Made by a program: the position numbers and the translations under genes. Below the pieces are notes generated by a model that ran no database searches, was not told the DNA's origin, and saw nothing but the letters and a program-made list of their open reading frames with translations. From the NCBI RefSeq assembly GCF_027923225.1, contig NZ_BSDI01000021.1, positions 62,001 to 126,000 of the forward strand: 64,000 bases of DNA, given 5' to 3'. Positions 32,573-40,647 of this stretch are shown piece by piece (position 1 is the stretch's first letter; each line of letters starts with the position of its first letter). The DNA is from Phytohabitans aurantiacus (lineage in GTDB: Bacteria; Actinomycetota; Actinomycetes; Mycobacteriales; Micromonosporaceae).

Positions 32573-33667
32573 TCAGCGCACCTTCGCGAAGAACTCGGCC
32601 ATGTCGGCGGCCATCACGGTGGGCGATTCCATGGCGACGAAGTGGTGCCGGGCGGTGTTGGTCTGCGGCCAGTGCACGATCGTGTTGTGGCGTTCGGCGA
32701 GGCGCCGGATGCCGGGCGGGCCGCTGAACACCCCGGTCGGCACCGCCTTCTGCCCCTGCGGCCACGCCGACACCTTCGAGTCGTACATGGGCCAGGACGA
32801 GGTGCCGAAGGTGTCGGTGAACCAGTACAGGCTGAGGTTGGTCAGCAGGGCGTCCCGGTCCAGGACCTTGTCGAGGGGCTCGCCGGCGGTGTTGAAGTCG
32901 TGGAACTTCTGCAGCATCCACGCCAGGGCGGCGGCCGGGGAGTCGTGCCACCCGTACGCGAAGGTCTGCGGTGCGGCGCGCAACAGGCCGTGGTGGTCGA
33001 CGCCGTGCGTCCAGTCGGCGTTCAGCAGGGCGTCGAGCATGGCCCGCTCGCCCTCGTCGAGATCATCGCGATCCGATTCGGTGGGGAACCCCAGGCCGCC
33101 GATCACGTACACGCCGGCCACGTGTGACGGGTCGGCGACGGCCACCTCGGGGGCGATGTAGGCGCCCAGGTCGCCGCCCTGCACCCCGTACCGGTCGTAG
33201 CCGAGCCGCCGCATCAACTCGGCCCACATCCGGCCGACCCGCGCCACGGTGAAGCCGGCCTCGCGCGGCGGCGCCGAGAACCCGAACCCGGGCACCGACG
33301 GCACCACCACGTCGAAGCCGTGCGCGGTCAGCGGCCCGATCATGTCGACGAACTCGACGAACGAGTTCGGCCAGCCGTGCGTGAGCACCAGCGGCAACGG
33401 GTCCGGCCGCGGCGAGCGTACGTGCAGGAAGTGCACGTCGAGCCCGTCGATCTCGGTGACGAACTGCGGGTACGTGTTGAGCCGCGCCTCCTGGGCCCGC
33501 CAGTCGAACGCCTCACCCCAGTACGCGGCCAGCTCGCGCAGGTGCTCGACCGGCACGCCGCGGGTCCAGCCGTCGCCGGGCAGCTGCCGGGTCCAGCGGG
33601 TGCGGGCGAGGCGTTCGCGCAGGTCGTCGAGGTCGGCCTGGGGGATGTCGATGCGAAATGGCGTCAT
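32573..33667 (-). CDS. epoxide hydrolase family (alpha/beta hydrolase with EHN domain)
   Basis: A 364-residue protein beginning with the EHN epoxide-hydrolase N-terminal domain ([41 protein letters not shown]), then an alpha/beta hydrolase core: oxyanion [10 protein letters not shown], nucleophile Asp in [16 protein letters not shown], cap region with Tyr ([14 protein letters not shown]) and C-terminal His in ARHHFVAME. It hydrolyses epoxides to diols, probably of a xenobiotic or secondary metabolite. It is divergent from a WYL regulator at 33710, its likely controller. Confidence 0.9.
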   Translation of the reverse strand: MTPFRIDIPQADLDDLRERLARTRWTRQLPGDGWTRGVPVEHLRELAAYWGEAFDWRAQEARLNTYPQFVTEIDGLDVHFLHVRSPRPDPLPLVLTHGWPNSFVEFVDMIGPLTAHGFDVVVPSVPGFGFSAPPREAGFTVARVGRMWAELMRRLGYDRYGVQGGDLGAYIAPEVAVADPSHVAGVYVIGGLGFPTESDRDDLDEGERAMLDALLNADWTHGVDHHGLLRAAPQTFAYGWHDSPAAALAWMLQKFHDFNTAGEPLDKVLDRDALLTNLSLYWFTDTFGTSSWPMYDSKVSAWPQGQKAVPTGVFSGPPGIRRLAERHNTIVHWPQTNTARHHFVAMESPTVMAADMAEFFAKVR

Positions 33668-33696
33668 GCCTCTCACGCTAGAGGCCATATAGGTCA

Positions 33697-33710
33697 GATA
33701 CTGGCACACA
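33697..33710 (+). promoter_or_regulatory. -10 GATACT, leaderless start of the WYL gene
   Basis: GATACT (33697-33702) ends seven bases before the ATG at 33710, so transcription would start at or next to the start codon. The flanks AGAGGCCAT (33680-33688) and ATGACCTCT (33710-33718) form a near-perfect inverted pair, a possible autoregulatory site. Confidence 0.4.
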
Positions 33711-34669
33711 TGACCTCTGGCCGGCTCCTGAAACTGCTGTCCCTGCTCCAGACGCCCCGGGAGTGGCCGGGCAGCGAGCTGGCCGAGCGCCTGGAGGTCA
33801 GTCTGCGCACCGTGCGGCGGGACGTGGAGCGGCTGCGCGACCTCGGGTATCCGGTGCGGGCCACGATGGGCGCGATCGGCGGGTACAAGCTGGTCGCGGG
33901 CGCGGCGATGCCGCCGCTGCTGCTGGAGGACGACGAGGCGGTGGCGATCGCGGTGGGCCTGCGCACCGGCGCCGTCCAGGCCGTCGACGGCATCGAGGAG
34001 GCTTCGGTACGCGCGCTGGCCAAGCTGGAGCAGGTGCTGCCGTCCCGGCTGCGGCAGCGGGTCGGCGCGCTCGGTGCCGCCACCGAGCCGATGCTGGCGT
34101 GGGAGCGACCCACGGTCGCCCCGGAGACCCTGACCACGGTCGCGGGGGCGATCACCGCCCACGAGCGGCTGCGTTTCGGGTACCGGTCACACGACGGCAC
34201 CGCCACCGACCGGCTGGTCGAGCCGCACCGCCTGGTATCGGCGGGCCGCCGCTGGTACCTGGTCGCCTTCGACAGCGAGCGCGGCGACTGGCGCACGTTC
34301 CGGATGGACCGGGTGTCGGAGCCGGCCCGCACGGGGGTGCGGGTGCCGCCCCGGCAACTGCCGGCCGACGACGCGGCCACGTTCGTCACCCAGCAACTGT
34401 CGGCGCTCGCCCCCGTGTACCGGGCGGTGGTGACCCTGCACGCCCCGGCCGCCCAGGTGGCCGGGCGGGTCGGTGACCGGCCCGGCGACGTCGAGCCGAT
34501 CGACGAGCACTCGTGCCGGGTACGCAGCCACTCCGACACCTTGGAGTGGCTGGCGCTGCGCCTGGCGACGCTGGGCTGCGACTTCGAGGTGCACGAGCCG
34601 CCCGAACTGGCCGAGTACCTGCGCAAGCTGGGCGAGCGGGTCACCCGGGCGGTCACATCAGCTTCGTGA
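33710..34669 (+). CDS. WYL domain transcriptional regulator
   Basis: A 319-residue regulator nearly parallel in motifs to the one at 27246-28220: [40 protein letters not shown], a WYL domain [20 protein letters not shown] and a C-terminal [20 protein letters not shown]. The two are probably paralogues. It is divergent from the epoxide hydrolase gene and overlaps the 3' end of the signal-peptidase-like gene by 17 nt. Confidence 0.9.
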   Translation: MTSGRLLKLLSLLQTPREWPGSELAERLEVSLRTVRRDVERLRDLGYPVRATMGAIGGYKLVAGAAMPPLLLEDDEAVAIAVGLRTGAVQAVDGIEEASVRALAKLEQVLPSRLRQRVGALGAATEPMLAWERPTVAPETLTTVAGAITAHERLRFGYRSHDGTATDRLVEPHRLVSAGRRWYLVAFDSERGDWRTFRMDRVSEPARTGVRVPPRQLPADDAATFVTQQLSALAPVYRAVVTLHAPAAQVAGRVGDRPGDVEPIDEHSCRVRSHSDTLEWLALRLATLGCDFEVHEPPELAEYLRKLGERVTRAVTSAS

Positions 34670-35327
34670 CCAGGCGGCCCTCGATCCGGTCCAGCGACAC
34701 CGGGTCCCAGGTGCGGGCCACGCCCCGGTTGTCGCCCAGCACGTACACCGCTCCGGCTGGCACGGTCAGCGGCGCGCACTCGGTGACGCCCTGGGCGTAG
34801 GGCTCGTCGACGGGTACGCCGTCGCGCAGCAGCCGCCCGTCGCGGCAGCTGATCCGGTCCCCGGGCAGCCCGACGACGCGCTGCGCCACCCGTATCCGGT
34901 CCGGGCCGGTGCCGGCCACGGGTACCTCGACGGCCTGCTCGAACACCACGATGTCGCCGCGGTCCAGTCCGGTGAGGCGGAAGCCGACCCGGTCCAGCAG
35001 CCAGCGGTCACCGACCTCGATGGTCGGTTCCATCGCCGGCGACGGCTGGTACACCGGGCTGAGCACCCACCGGCTGGTGGCCGCGAGGGCCAGCAGCGCC
35101 AGGATGCCGGCGGCCACCAGCCGGCTGCGGCGGGACGAGCCGCGGATCCGTTCGCGGAGCGCGGTGCGGATGCCGCCGGCCGCCCACCGCACCGCCTGCC
35201 ACCGGCCGCTGGTCTGCGCGAACTCGGCCAGTGCCGCCTCACCCCACGGTCCGCCCCGGGCGCGGCGGCCCCGTACCGCCAGGCGCAGGCCGAACCCGGC
35301 CATCCGCCGTACCGCGCCGCCGCTCAC
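34653..35327 (-). CDS. signal peptidase I homologue lacking catalytic Ser and Lys
   Basis: A 224-residue protein with one transmembrane helix (about 69-90) followed by the S26 signal peptidase domain: box B-like PSPAMEPTIEVGDRWLLDRV, box D QRVVGLPGDRIS, box E VYVLGDNRGVARTWDPV. In active enzymes box B is PSxSM; here the nucleophile position is Ala98. The general-base Lys of box D (KRVVG) is Gln149. The box E Ser is also absent. The fold is otherwise well kept, so this looks like a conserved pseudoenzyme. GTG 35327 overlaps the PadR stop (GTGA), indicating coupling. Confidence 0.8.
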   Translation of the reverse strand: MSGGAVRRMAGFGLRLAVRGRRARGGPWGEAALAEFAQTSGRWQAVRWAAGGIRTALRERIRGSSRRSRLVAAGILALLALAATSRWVLSPVYQPSPAMEPTIEVGDRWLLDRVGFRLTGLDRGDIVVFEQAVEVPVAGTGPDRIRVAQRVVGLPGDRISCRDGRLLRDGVPVDEPYAQGVTECAPLTVPAGAVYVLGDNRGVARTWDPVSLDRIEGRLVTKLM

Positions 35328-35650
35328 ACGCCACCGCCCAGGGCCGGGCGGGTCGCCGGTCGGGCCGTGCCGCGTGCCGCCGCCGCGGCCAGGCGCTCGC
35401 GGGCGAGGGCGGCGCCGTCGCCGGTGAGCCGGTAGGTGTGCCGGGGCGGTCGGCCGGGTTCGTCGGACGGCTCCCAGGCGGTCTCGAGCAGGCCCTGCGC
35501 CGACAGTCGCATCAGGATCGGGTACATGGTGCCGGAGGCCAGCCCCGTCTGCCGGCTCAGGTCGTACCCGTACCGCCACCGGGCGGGGTCGGCCAGCAGC
35601 GCCGTGAACAGCAGCAATGTCTGCGATGAGGTGTGCGGTTTCCGCGGCAT
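35324..35650 (-). CDS. PadR family transcriptional regulator
   Basis: A 108-residue winged-helix protein: QTLLLFTALLADPARWRYGY, DLSRQTGLASGTMYPILMRL, SAQGLLETAWEPSDEPGRPP then RHTYRLTGDG, the standard PadR DNA-binding domain with a short C-terminus. It overlaps the signal-peptidase-like gene by 4 nt, so the two form an operon; PadR regulators often control membrane-stress or transport genes cotranscribed with them. A TATG-rich segment (CTACATACAGAGACTATG, 35661-35678) just upstream may hold its promoter. Confidence 0.9.
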   Translation of the reverse strand: MPRKPHTSSQTLLLFTALLADPARWRYGYDLSRQTGLASGTMYPILMRLSAQGLLETAWEPSDEPGRPPRHTYRLTGDGAALARERLAAAAARGTARPATRPALGGGV

Positions 35651-35733
35651 ATCGAAAGTCTACATACAGAGACTATGCTGGTCCAGCGCGGCGCCGCCGG
35701 GTGGGCGCCGACCGGGCCTAGTATTCGGTGGCG

Positions 35734-36840
35734 ATGGACACCGATGTCGCCGCCGAGACCCGACCGTGCGCCAACTGCGGGCGGCCGGTGCCGCAGCGGG
35801 CCGCCGCCGGGCGCCCGTACCGTTACTGCCGCGACAACGACGGCGCCTGCCAGAAGGCGTCCCGTAACGTGCGGATGCGCCAGCGCAACGCCCCCGGCCT
35901 GGCCGGCCAGGTGGCCCGCGCCTGGGAGGTCGTCGACCGGCTCGACCAGGTCGTCGAGACCCTCGGTGAGGCGCTGCACGCCGAGCTGTCTCCGGATGGC
36001 GTGGAGCGGCAGGTCGCCGAGGTCCGCGCCGAGGCCGCCGCCCAGGTCGCCGACGTACGCGCCGAGGCGTCCACCCAGGTGGCGGCCGCCCAACACGAGC
36101 GCGACGACGCCCGCCGGGAGGCCCGGGCCGCCGAGGTGGCGCTCACCAACGCGCGGCGGGCCGCTGACGAAGCGGTACACGAAAAACTGGCCGCTCAGGC
36201 GGAGGCCGGGCGGTCGGCGGAGGCCGCCGCGCGATCAGCCGATCTGGCGAGTGCGGCCGAAGCGGCCCGCGACGAGGCGCACCGCGCGGCGACCGCCGCC
36301 GACGCGCTGCGGCACCAGGCCGACCGGGACCGCGACGAGGCCCGCCGGGAGGCGCAGGCGCTGCGTCAGGAACGCGACAGTGCCCGCCACGAGCTCGCCG
36401 CCGCCCACCGGGAGCTGGCCGAGGCGGCCCGCGACCGGGACGCCGCCCGCGCCGACGCCGAACGCGCCACCCGGTCCGCGACCGAGGCGCAGGCCCTGGC
36501 CGAACGCTGGCGCGCCGACGCCGGGACCGCCGCTGACCAGGCCCGCGGCGCGCAGGCGCAGGCCGACGCCGCTGGCGCCGCGGCCGCCGACGCCCGCGCC
36601 CAGCTGGCCGCCGCCGACACCGACCGGGAGCGCCTGCGGGCCGACTTGCGGGCCGCGCTGGAGACCGCGGCCGCCGCCGAGGGCCGGCTGGCGGAGCTGG
36701 CGGTACGCCTCGCCGCGGCCGACGCCGACCGGGACGCCGCGCAGGCCCGCGTCGCGCAGCTGTCCACCCAGGTCAGTGACCTGGCCGCCGCGCTGGCCAA
36801 CCTGCGCCCGGCGCCCGCGGCGCCCGCCCCCGCGCCGTGA
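35734..36840 (+). CDS. coiled-coil protein with N-terminal zinc-knuckle-like domain
   Basis: A 368-residue protein, or 370 if it starts at GTG 35728. Residues about 9-40 hold CANCGRPVPQRAAAGRPYRY followed by CRDNDGACQKA, four Cys with zinc-ribbon spacing. Residues about 90-355 are an almost uninterrupted Ala/Arg/Glu-rich coiled coil (AAQHERDDARREARAAEVAL, DADRDAAQARVAQLSTQVSD), followed by a Pro/Ala tail. Proteins of this shape bind nucleic acid through the N-terminus and oligomerise (KfrA-like in principle), but I do not recognise the family. The TGA stop is shared with palindrome copy D. Confidence 0.7.
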   Translation: MDTDVAAETRPCANCGRPVPQRAAAGRPYRYCRDNDGACQKASRNVRMRQRNAPGLAGQVARAWEVVDRLDQVVETLGEALHAELSPDGVERQVAEVRAEAAAQVADVRAEASTQVAAAQHERDDARREARAAEVALTNARRAADEAVHEKLAAQAEAGRSAEAAARSADLASAAEAARDEAHRAATAADALRHQADRDRDEARREAQALRQERDSARHELAAAHRELAEAARDRDAARADAERATRSATEAQALAERWRADAGTAADQARGAQAQADAAGAAAADARAQLAAADTDRERLRADLRAALETAAAAEGRLAELAVRLAAADADRDAAQARVAQLSTQVSDLAAALANLRPAPAAPAPAP

Positions 36841-36892
36841 TCATTGCGTCATTCAAGTCGTAAGAGCGACTTGAATGACGCAATGATCACGG
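36835..36892. repeat. 52-nt-family palindrome, copy D (covarying variant)
   Basis: Perfect 26-bp arms (36835-36860, 36867-36892), loop TAAGAG. Against copy A the arm differs at four positions (GG to TT, CC to AT) and the opposite arm carries the matching changes, so pairing is kept. It supplies the TGA of the coiled-coil gene. Confidence 0.85.
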
Positions 36893-37002
36893 GGAGCGTA
36901 AAACGGACAAGATGCCACGAACGCCGCCCGCGGTCGATGACGAGATCCAACTCCGGCTACTCTCGAATTGTCACCATGACGAAACAGACCCGGGGCCGGT
37001 CG

Positions 37003-37029
37003 GGAATCGCCTGACCGACCCCTGTCGTT
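37003..37029 (+). promoter_or_regulatory. SigR-type promoter of rbpA
   Basis: GGAAT (37003-37007) and GTT (37027-37029) with a 19-base spacer match the SigR (thiol-stress sigma factor) consensus GGAAT-N18/19-GTT. In Streptomyces rbpA is a SigR target, which supports the assignment. The transcript would have a leader of about 35 nt. Confidence 0.6.
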
Positions 37030-37071
37030 ACATCCAGCAGACCAGCACCACAACCGAGGGGAAAGCCGATC

Positions 37072-37410
37072 ATGGGCGAGCGCATGCTGCGCGGGAGCCG
37101 TCTGGGAGCAGTCAGCTACGAGTCCGACCGCAACACCGAGCTGGCCCCGCGACAGACCCGCGAGTACCTCTGCGCCAAGGGTCACCGGTTCGAGGTGCCC
37201 TTCGCCGTCGACGCCGAGGTCCCGACGACCTGGGAGTGCAAGTTCGACGGCAGCGTCGCGCGCTTGGTCGACGGCAACGAGCCTGAGGCGAAGAAGGCCA
37301 AGCCCCCGCGCACGCACTGGGACATGCTTCTGGAGCGCCGTTCGATCGCCGAGCTGGAGGACATCCTCGCCGAGCGGCTCGAAGAGGTCCGGAACCGACG
37401 CGGCCGTTAG
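37072..37410 (+). CDS. rbpA: RNA polymerase-binding protein RbpA
   Basis: A 112-residue protein that matches actinobacterial RbpA: GAVSYESDRNTELAPRQTRE, the beta-barrel segment YLCAKGHRFEVPFAVDAEVP, TTWECKFDG, and the sigma-interacting helix THWDMLLERRSIAELEDILA. RbpA binds the sigma-A/B holoenzyme, stabilises open complexes and affects rifampicin tolerance. The second metal pair is incomplete (CKFDG instead of CxxC), as in some family members. A SigR-like promoter precedes it and a strong terminator follows. Confidence 0.95.
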   Translation: MGERMLRGSRLGAVSYESDRNTELAPRQTREYLCAKGHRFEVPFAVDAEVPTTWECKFDGSVARLVDGNEPEAKKAKPPRTHWDMLLERRSIAELEDILAERLEEVRNRRGR

Positions 37411-37418
37411 GCCCGACG

Positions 37419-37451
37419 AAAGGCGCCCCCGTCGACGACGGGGGCGCCTTT
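37419..37451. terminator. bidirectional intrinsic terminator
   Basis: AAAGGCGCCCCCGTC (37419-37433) and GACGGGGGCGCCTTT (37437-37451) form a perfect 15-bp stem with a three-base loop, with A and T tracts on either side. It sits between the convergent rbpA and fxsA genes. Confidence 0.9.
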
Positions 37452-37458
37452 GTTACGC

Positions 37459-37926
37459 CTAAACGATCTCGCCCTCGATGGGGGTGTCGCTCTGCGGGGC
37501 GCCCTGACGCACGTTGACCTTGCGCGGGCCGAACAGGTCACCGGCGACCACGGCCGACACCCGCTTCTCCGCCCACCGCTGCACCCCACGGCGCGCCACC
37601 GCCCGCACCGGCGGGACCACCAGCAGCAGCCCGGCCACCCCGGTGACGAACCCGGGCACCGTCAACAGCCCACCGGCCAGCAACCCGACCAGGCCGTCGG
37701 TGACCCGCTCACCGGGCGGCTGCCCGGCGTTGGCGGCGGCGACGAAGCCCCGCCAGGCACGCATGCCCTCGCGGCGCAGCAGGGTGGCGCCCAGCACCGA
37801 CAGGGCGGCGACGGCCAGCAGCGTCCAGCCGAAACCGATCCACTGCGACATCAGCACGAACGCGGCGATCTCCAGGATCGCCGTCAACGCCAGAAGCAAC
37901 GGGGTGAGCGCGAGCGAACGCCTCAT
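37459..37926 (-). CDS. fxsA: FxsA family membrane protein
   Basis: A 155-residue inner-membrane protein with hydrophobic segments [37 protein letters not shown] and [20 protein letters not shown], then [10 protein letters not shown], the FxsA layout. FxsA influences phage exclusion in E. coli but its molecular role is not known. It is the last gene of an operon lnt-ppm1-fxsA; its start overlaps the ppm1 stop (ATGA). Confidence 0.9.
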   Translation of the reverse strand: MRRSLALTPLLLALTAILEIAAFVLMSQWIGFGWTLLAVAALSVLGATLLRREGMRAWRGFVAAANAGQPPGERVTDGLVGLLAGGLLTVPGFVTGVAGLLLVVPPVRAVARRGVQRWAEKRVSAVVAGDLFGPRKVNVRQGAPQSDTPIEGEIV

Positions 37927-38684
37927 CTATCCAGCATGACACGGCGCAACGACGCGGTGCGTGCCCGTAGCCCCCAGCCGGCGACCCGCACGAGAGCCTC
38001 ACCGATGATGGCGGGGCTCATCTTGCTGGCGCCGCGCTCCCGTTCGACGAACGTGATCGGCACTTCGACCACGCGCAGCCCTTCCCGTACCGCACGCCAC
38101 GCCAGGTCGACCTGGAAGCAGTACCCCTGCGACGAGACCGAACTCACGTCGATCTTGTCGAGGACGGCGAGCCGGTACGCCCGGTAGCCGCCGGTGGCGT
38201 CGCGCAGCGGGATACCGAGCACCAGCCTCGTGTACAGGTTGCCGCCGCGCGAGAGCAGCAGCCGGTGGGCCGGCCAGTTCTTGACGGTGCCGCCCTCGAC
38301 CCAGCGGGAACCGAGGACCGCGTCGGCCTCACGCAGCGCGTCCAGCAGCCGGGGCAGCTCCTCGGGTGCGTGGGAGCCGTCGGCGTCCATCTCCACCACC
38401 GCGTCGTACCCGTGCTCGCGCGCCCACTCGAACCCGGCCACATACGCCGCGCCCAACCCCTGCTTGCCGGCCCGGTGCAGCACGTGGATCCGGGTGTCTT
38501 CGGCGGCGAGCCGGTCGGCGAGCGCCCCGGTGCCGTCGGGGCTGTTGTCGTCGGCGACGAGCACGTCGACACTGGGGACCGCCCGGCGCAGCCGGTCGAC
38601 GATGACACCCAGGTTGTCGGCCTCGTTGTAGGTGGGGATGACGACCAGGACCCGGCCCACGCCGGGGTAGCCGGCCTCAGCCAC
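37923..38684 (-). CDS. ppm1: polyprenol monophosphomannose synthase
   Basis: A 253-residue GT2 glycosyltransferase: [32 protein letters not shown] (nucleotide and metal), [19 protein letters not shown] (DxD), GSRWVEGG and [20 protein letters not shown]. It transfers mannose from GDP-mannose to polyprenyl phosphate, feeding extracellular mannosylation and mannolipids. The start is GTG 38684 inside the end of lnt (8-nt overlap). In mycobacteria Ppm1 is a fusion with the Lnt domain; here the two are separate, adjacent and coupled, which supports both calls. Confidence 0.9.
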   Translation of the reverse strand: MAEAGYPGVGRVLVVIPTYNEADNLGVIVDRLRRAVPSVDVLVADDNSPDGTGALADRLAAEDTRIHVLHRAGKQGLGAAYVAGFEWAREHGYDAVVEMDADGSHAPEELPRLLDALREADAVLGSRWVEGGTVKNWPAHRLLLSRGGNLYTRLVLGIPLRDATGGYRAYRLAVLDKIDVSSVSSQGYCFQVDLAWRAVREGLRVVEVPITFVERERGASKMSPAIIGEALVRVAGWGLRARTASLRRVMLDR

Positions 38685-40284
38685 GGAACCGGATTCGCAC
38701 AGCCCCCGCCAGCACACCGACGAACAGCACCACCAGCAGCACCTCCGGCCAGTACCCCAGCCGGGTTGCGAGGGTGCGCGCCGTCGACGGCGCCAGCTCC
38801 CGGACCACGACCTCCTGGGTATTGAAGTCCGTCGCATCGTAAACGGTGCCGTGGGCGTCGACGAAACCCGACACCCCGACGGTGGAGGCCATCAGCGCCG
38901 ACCGGCCGTGCTCGACGGCCCGCAGCCGCACCATCGCCAGCTGCTGCCGCGCCTCGGCCTCGTCGAAGGTGGCGTTGTTCGTCTGTACGACCAGGATGCC
39001 GGCGCCGCCGGTGACGGTGTCGCGGACCACCTCGTCGTAGGCGACCTCGAAACAGATCACGTCACCGATCACCACCGGGCCGGTGCGGATCACGCCGGGC
39101 CGGTCGCCGGCCACCATGTCCCGTACCCGGTCCACCTCCTTGCTGACCTTGCGGGCCAGGGAGCGCAGCGGGATGTACTCGCCGAACGGCACCGGGTGCC
39201 GCTTGACGTACATCTGCTCCTCGTCGACGCCGGTGCCCGGCTGCCACAGCAGGCCCGCGTTGCGCACCTGCCCCTGCCCGGGGCCCTGCAGGACGGCACC
39301 GACGAGGATCGGTACGCCGATCGCGGCGACCGCGTCGTCGATCCGGCCGGCGGCGTCGGCGTTGCGCAACGGGTCGATGTCGGAGGCATTCTCCGGCCAG
39401 ATCACCAGGTCGGGTCGGGGTTCCTGGCCGGCGGCGACCCGCCCGGCGAGGGCGACGGTGGCGTTGACGTGGTTGTCGAGGACGGCGCGGCGCTGGGCGT
39501 TGAAGTCCAGGCCCATCCGGGGCACGTTGCCCTGCACGATCGCGACCCGCACCGGCGTCCCTTGCGGCGTGTGCAGCGGCACCAGCAGCCCCGCGGCCGC
39601 GGTGGCGACCGCGCCGGCCGCCAGGCCGGCGCTGCGCCAGTGATCAGGGCGTCCCTCATGCTGTTCTAGCGACTTCAGGGACGCCCTGATCATGGGCCAC
39701 GCGGCCGCTACCAGCAGGCCGCCGGCCAGCGCGACCGCGAACGTGACCAGCGGCGCCCCACCCAGGGCCGCCAGGTTCACGAACGGGGAGCCGTCCTGGC
39801 TGAACGCCAGCCGCCCCCACGGAAACCCGCCATACGGCGCCCGGTCGCGAAACGCCTCCTGCGCCACCCACAGCAGCGCCACCGCCGGCGGCCACACCCA
39901 CCGGTGCCGGTCGACGAGCTTGCTGAGCGTGGCGCCGACCCCGCCGAGCAGCCCGATGAACGCCGCCTCGAGCGTGGACAGCAGCAGCCACGGCACGAAA
40001 CCGGTGTGCAGGTTCGTCCAGCGCAGCAGCAGCGCGAACAGGGCCAGCCCGGCCAGCATCCCCAGCCCGAAACCGGCCCGGAACCGGCGCCGGTGCACCG
40101 CGGCGGCCAGCAGCGCCACCCCGACCGGTGCCAGGAACCACAGCCCGTACGGCGGGAATGCCAGCAGCAGCACCAGACCGGCGGCCACCGCCGCAGCGGC
40201 CGCGACCGGCAACGGCAGGCTGTGTCTACTGCTGTCGCCGTCGTTGACCGCGGTCGTCGTCTCGGCTGGCTCCACCATCGTCAC
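38677..40284 (-). CDS. lnt: apolipoprotein N-acyltransferase with an in-frame palindrome insertion
   Basis: A 535-residue membrane enzyme. About six N-terminal transmembrane segments precede a nitrilase-like domain with the catalytic triad Glu298 (WPEN), Lys361 (YVKRHP) and Cys411 ([10 protein letters not shown]). It adds the third acyl chain to lipoproteins. Between the membrane and nitrilase parts, residues about 198-215 ([18 protein letters not shown]) are encoded by a copy of the 52-nt palindromic repeat, which keeps the frame. The triad is complete, so the enzyme may tolerate the insertion. It is first in the operon with ppm1 and fxsA. Confidence 0.9.
   Translation of the reverse strand: MTMVEPAETTTAVNDGDSSRHSLPLPVAAAAAVAAGLVLLLAFPPYGLWFLAPVGVALLAAAVHRRRFRAGFGLGMLAGLALFALLLRWTNLHTGFVPWLLLSTLEAAFIGLLGGVGATLSKLVDRHRWVWPPAVALLWVAQEAFRDRAPYGGFPWGRLAFSQDGSPFVNLAALGGAPLVTFAVALAGGLLVAAAWPMIRASLKSLEQHEGRPDHWRSAGLAAGAVATAAAGLLVPLHTPQGTPVRVAIVQGNVPRMGLDFNAQRRAVLDNHVNATVALAGRVAAGQEPRPDLVIWPENASDIDPLRNADAAGRIDDAVAAIGVPILVGAVLQGPGQGQVRNAGLLWQPGTGVDEEQMYVKRHPVPFGEYIPLRSLARKVSKEVDRVRDMVAGDRPGVIRTGPVVIGDVICFEVAYDEVVRDTVTGGAGILVVQTNNATFDEAEARQQLAMVRLRAVEHGRSALMASTVGVSGFVDAHGTVYDATDFNTQEVVVRELAPSTARTLATRLGYWPEVLLVVLFVGVLAGAVRIRFRG
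39641..39692. repeat. 52-nt-family palindrome, copy E, inside lnt
   Basis: TGATCAGGGCGTCCCT (39641-39656) and AGGGACGCCCTGATCA (39677-39692) are the conserved 16-bp ends; the inner part has drifted from the family pattern and no longer pairs fully. It is in the lnt reading frame with no stop codon. Confidence 0.9.
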
Positions 40285-40647
40285 CCGCCGAACAGTACCG
40301 CCGAACGATCACCGGATGGGAAATCGGGGCGCCACCTGTGGTGACGCCCCGATGCTCCGAAGCCCTCCCCCGGCCGGTGCGGCAGTTGACCCGCCGCGAC
40401 CTTCGGACCGACGGGACGCGCACTGGCTGCCCACGCCGCGCCGTTGTCTACTGGCCGCGGAACCCCCCTGCCCACACACCGGACAACGACCGGTTCGCGC
40501 CGCCCCGCCGACCCCCGCCCCCTGGACCTGGTGAGACTCGGCCCGTCGAAGGGCACCGCTCGGCCAGCGGGCGAAGGGACGAAGCGAACAACAGCCGCTT
40601 TCCCGTAGTAGGACCTAAAGACGGTACGCGCCAACCCGGGTGGGCTG
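40285..40647. other. 363-nt gene-free, structure-rich region upstream of lnt
   Basis: No credible reading frame is present. Besides the hairpin at 40323-40353 there are short complementary blocks (GCCC/GGGC near 40538-40551, AAGCGG/CCGCTT near 40593-40600) and a six-C run, so a small RNA or riboswitch is possible. I compared it by eye with cobalamin, c-di-GMP and RNase P signatures and found no match. Confidence 0.35.
40323..40353 (-). terminator. hairpin with T-rich exit, probable end of the lysine operon
   Basis: ATCGGGGCGCCACC (40323-40336) pairs with GGTGACGCCCCGAT (40340-40353) with one mismatch, loop TGT. On the minus strand the exit is TTTCCC. It lies between the mutL-like stop and lnt, so it would end the lysine operon before lnt. 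Confidence 0.5.

Noticed and set aside
40285..40647. RNase P RNA, 6C RNA or c-di-GMP riboswitch
   Set aside because: The six-C run and some stems prompted the idea, but the conserved core sequences of these RNAs are not present.
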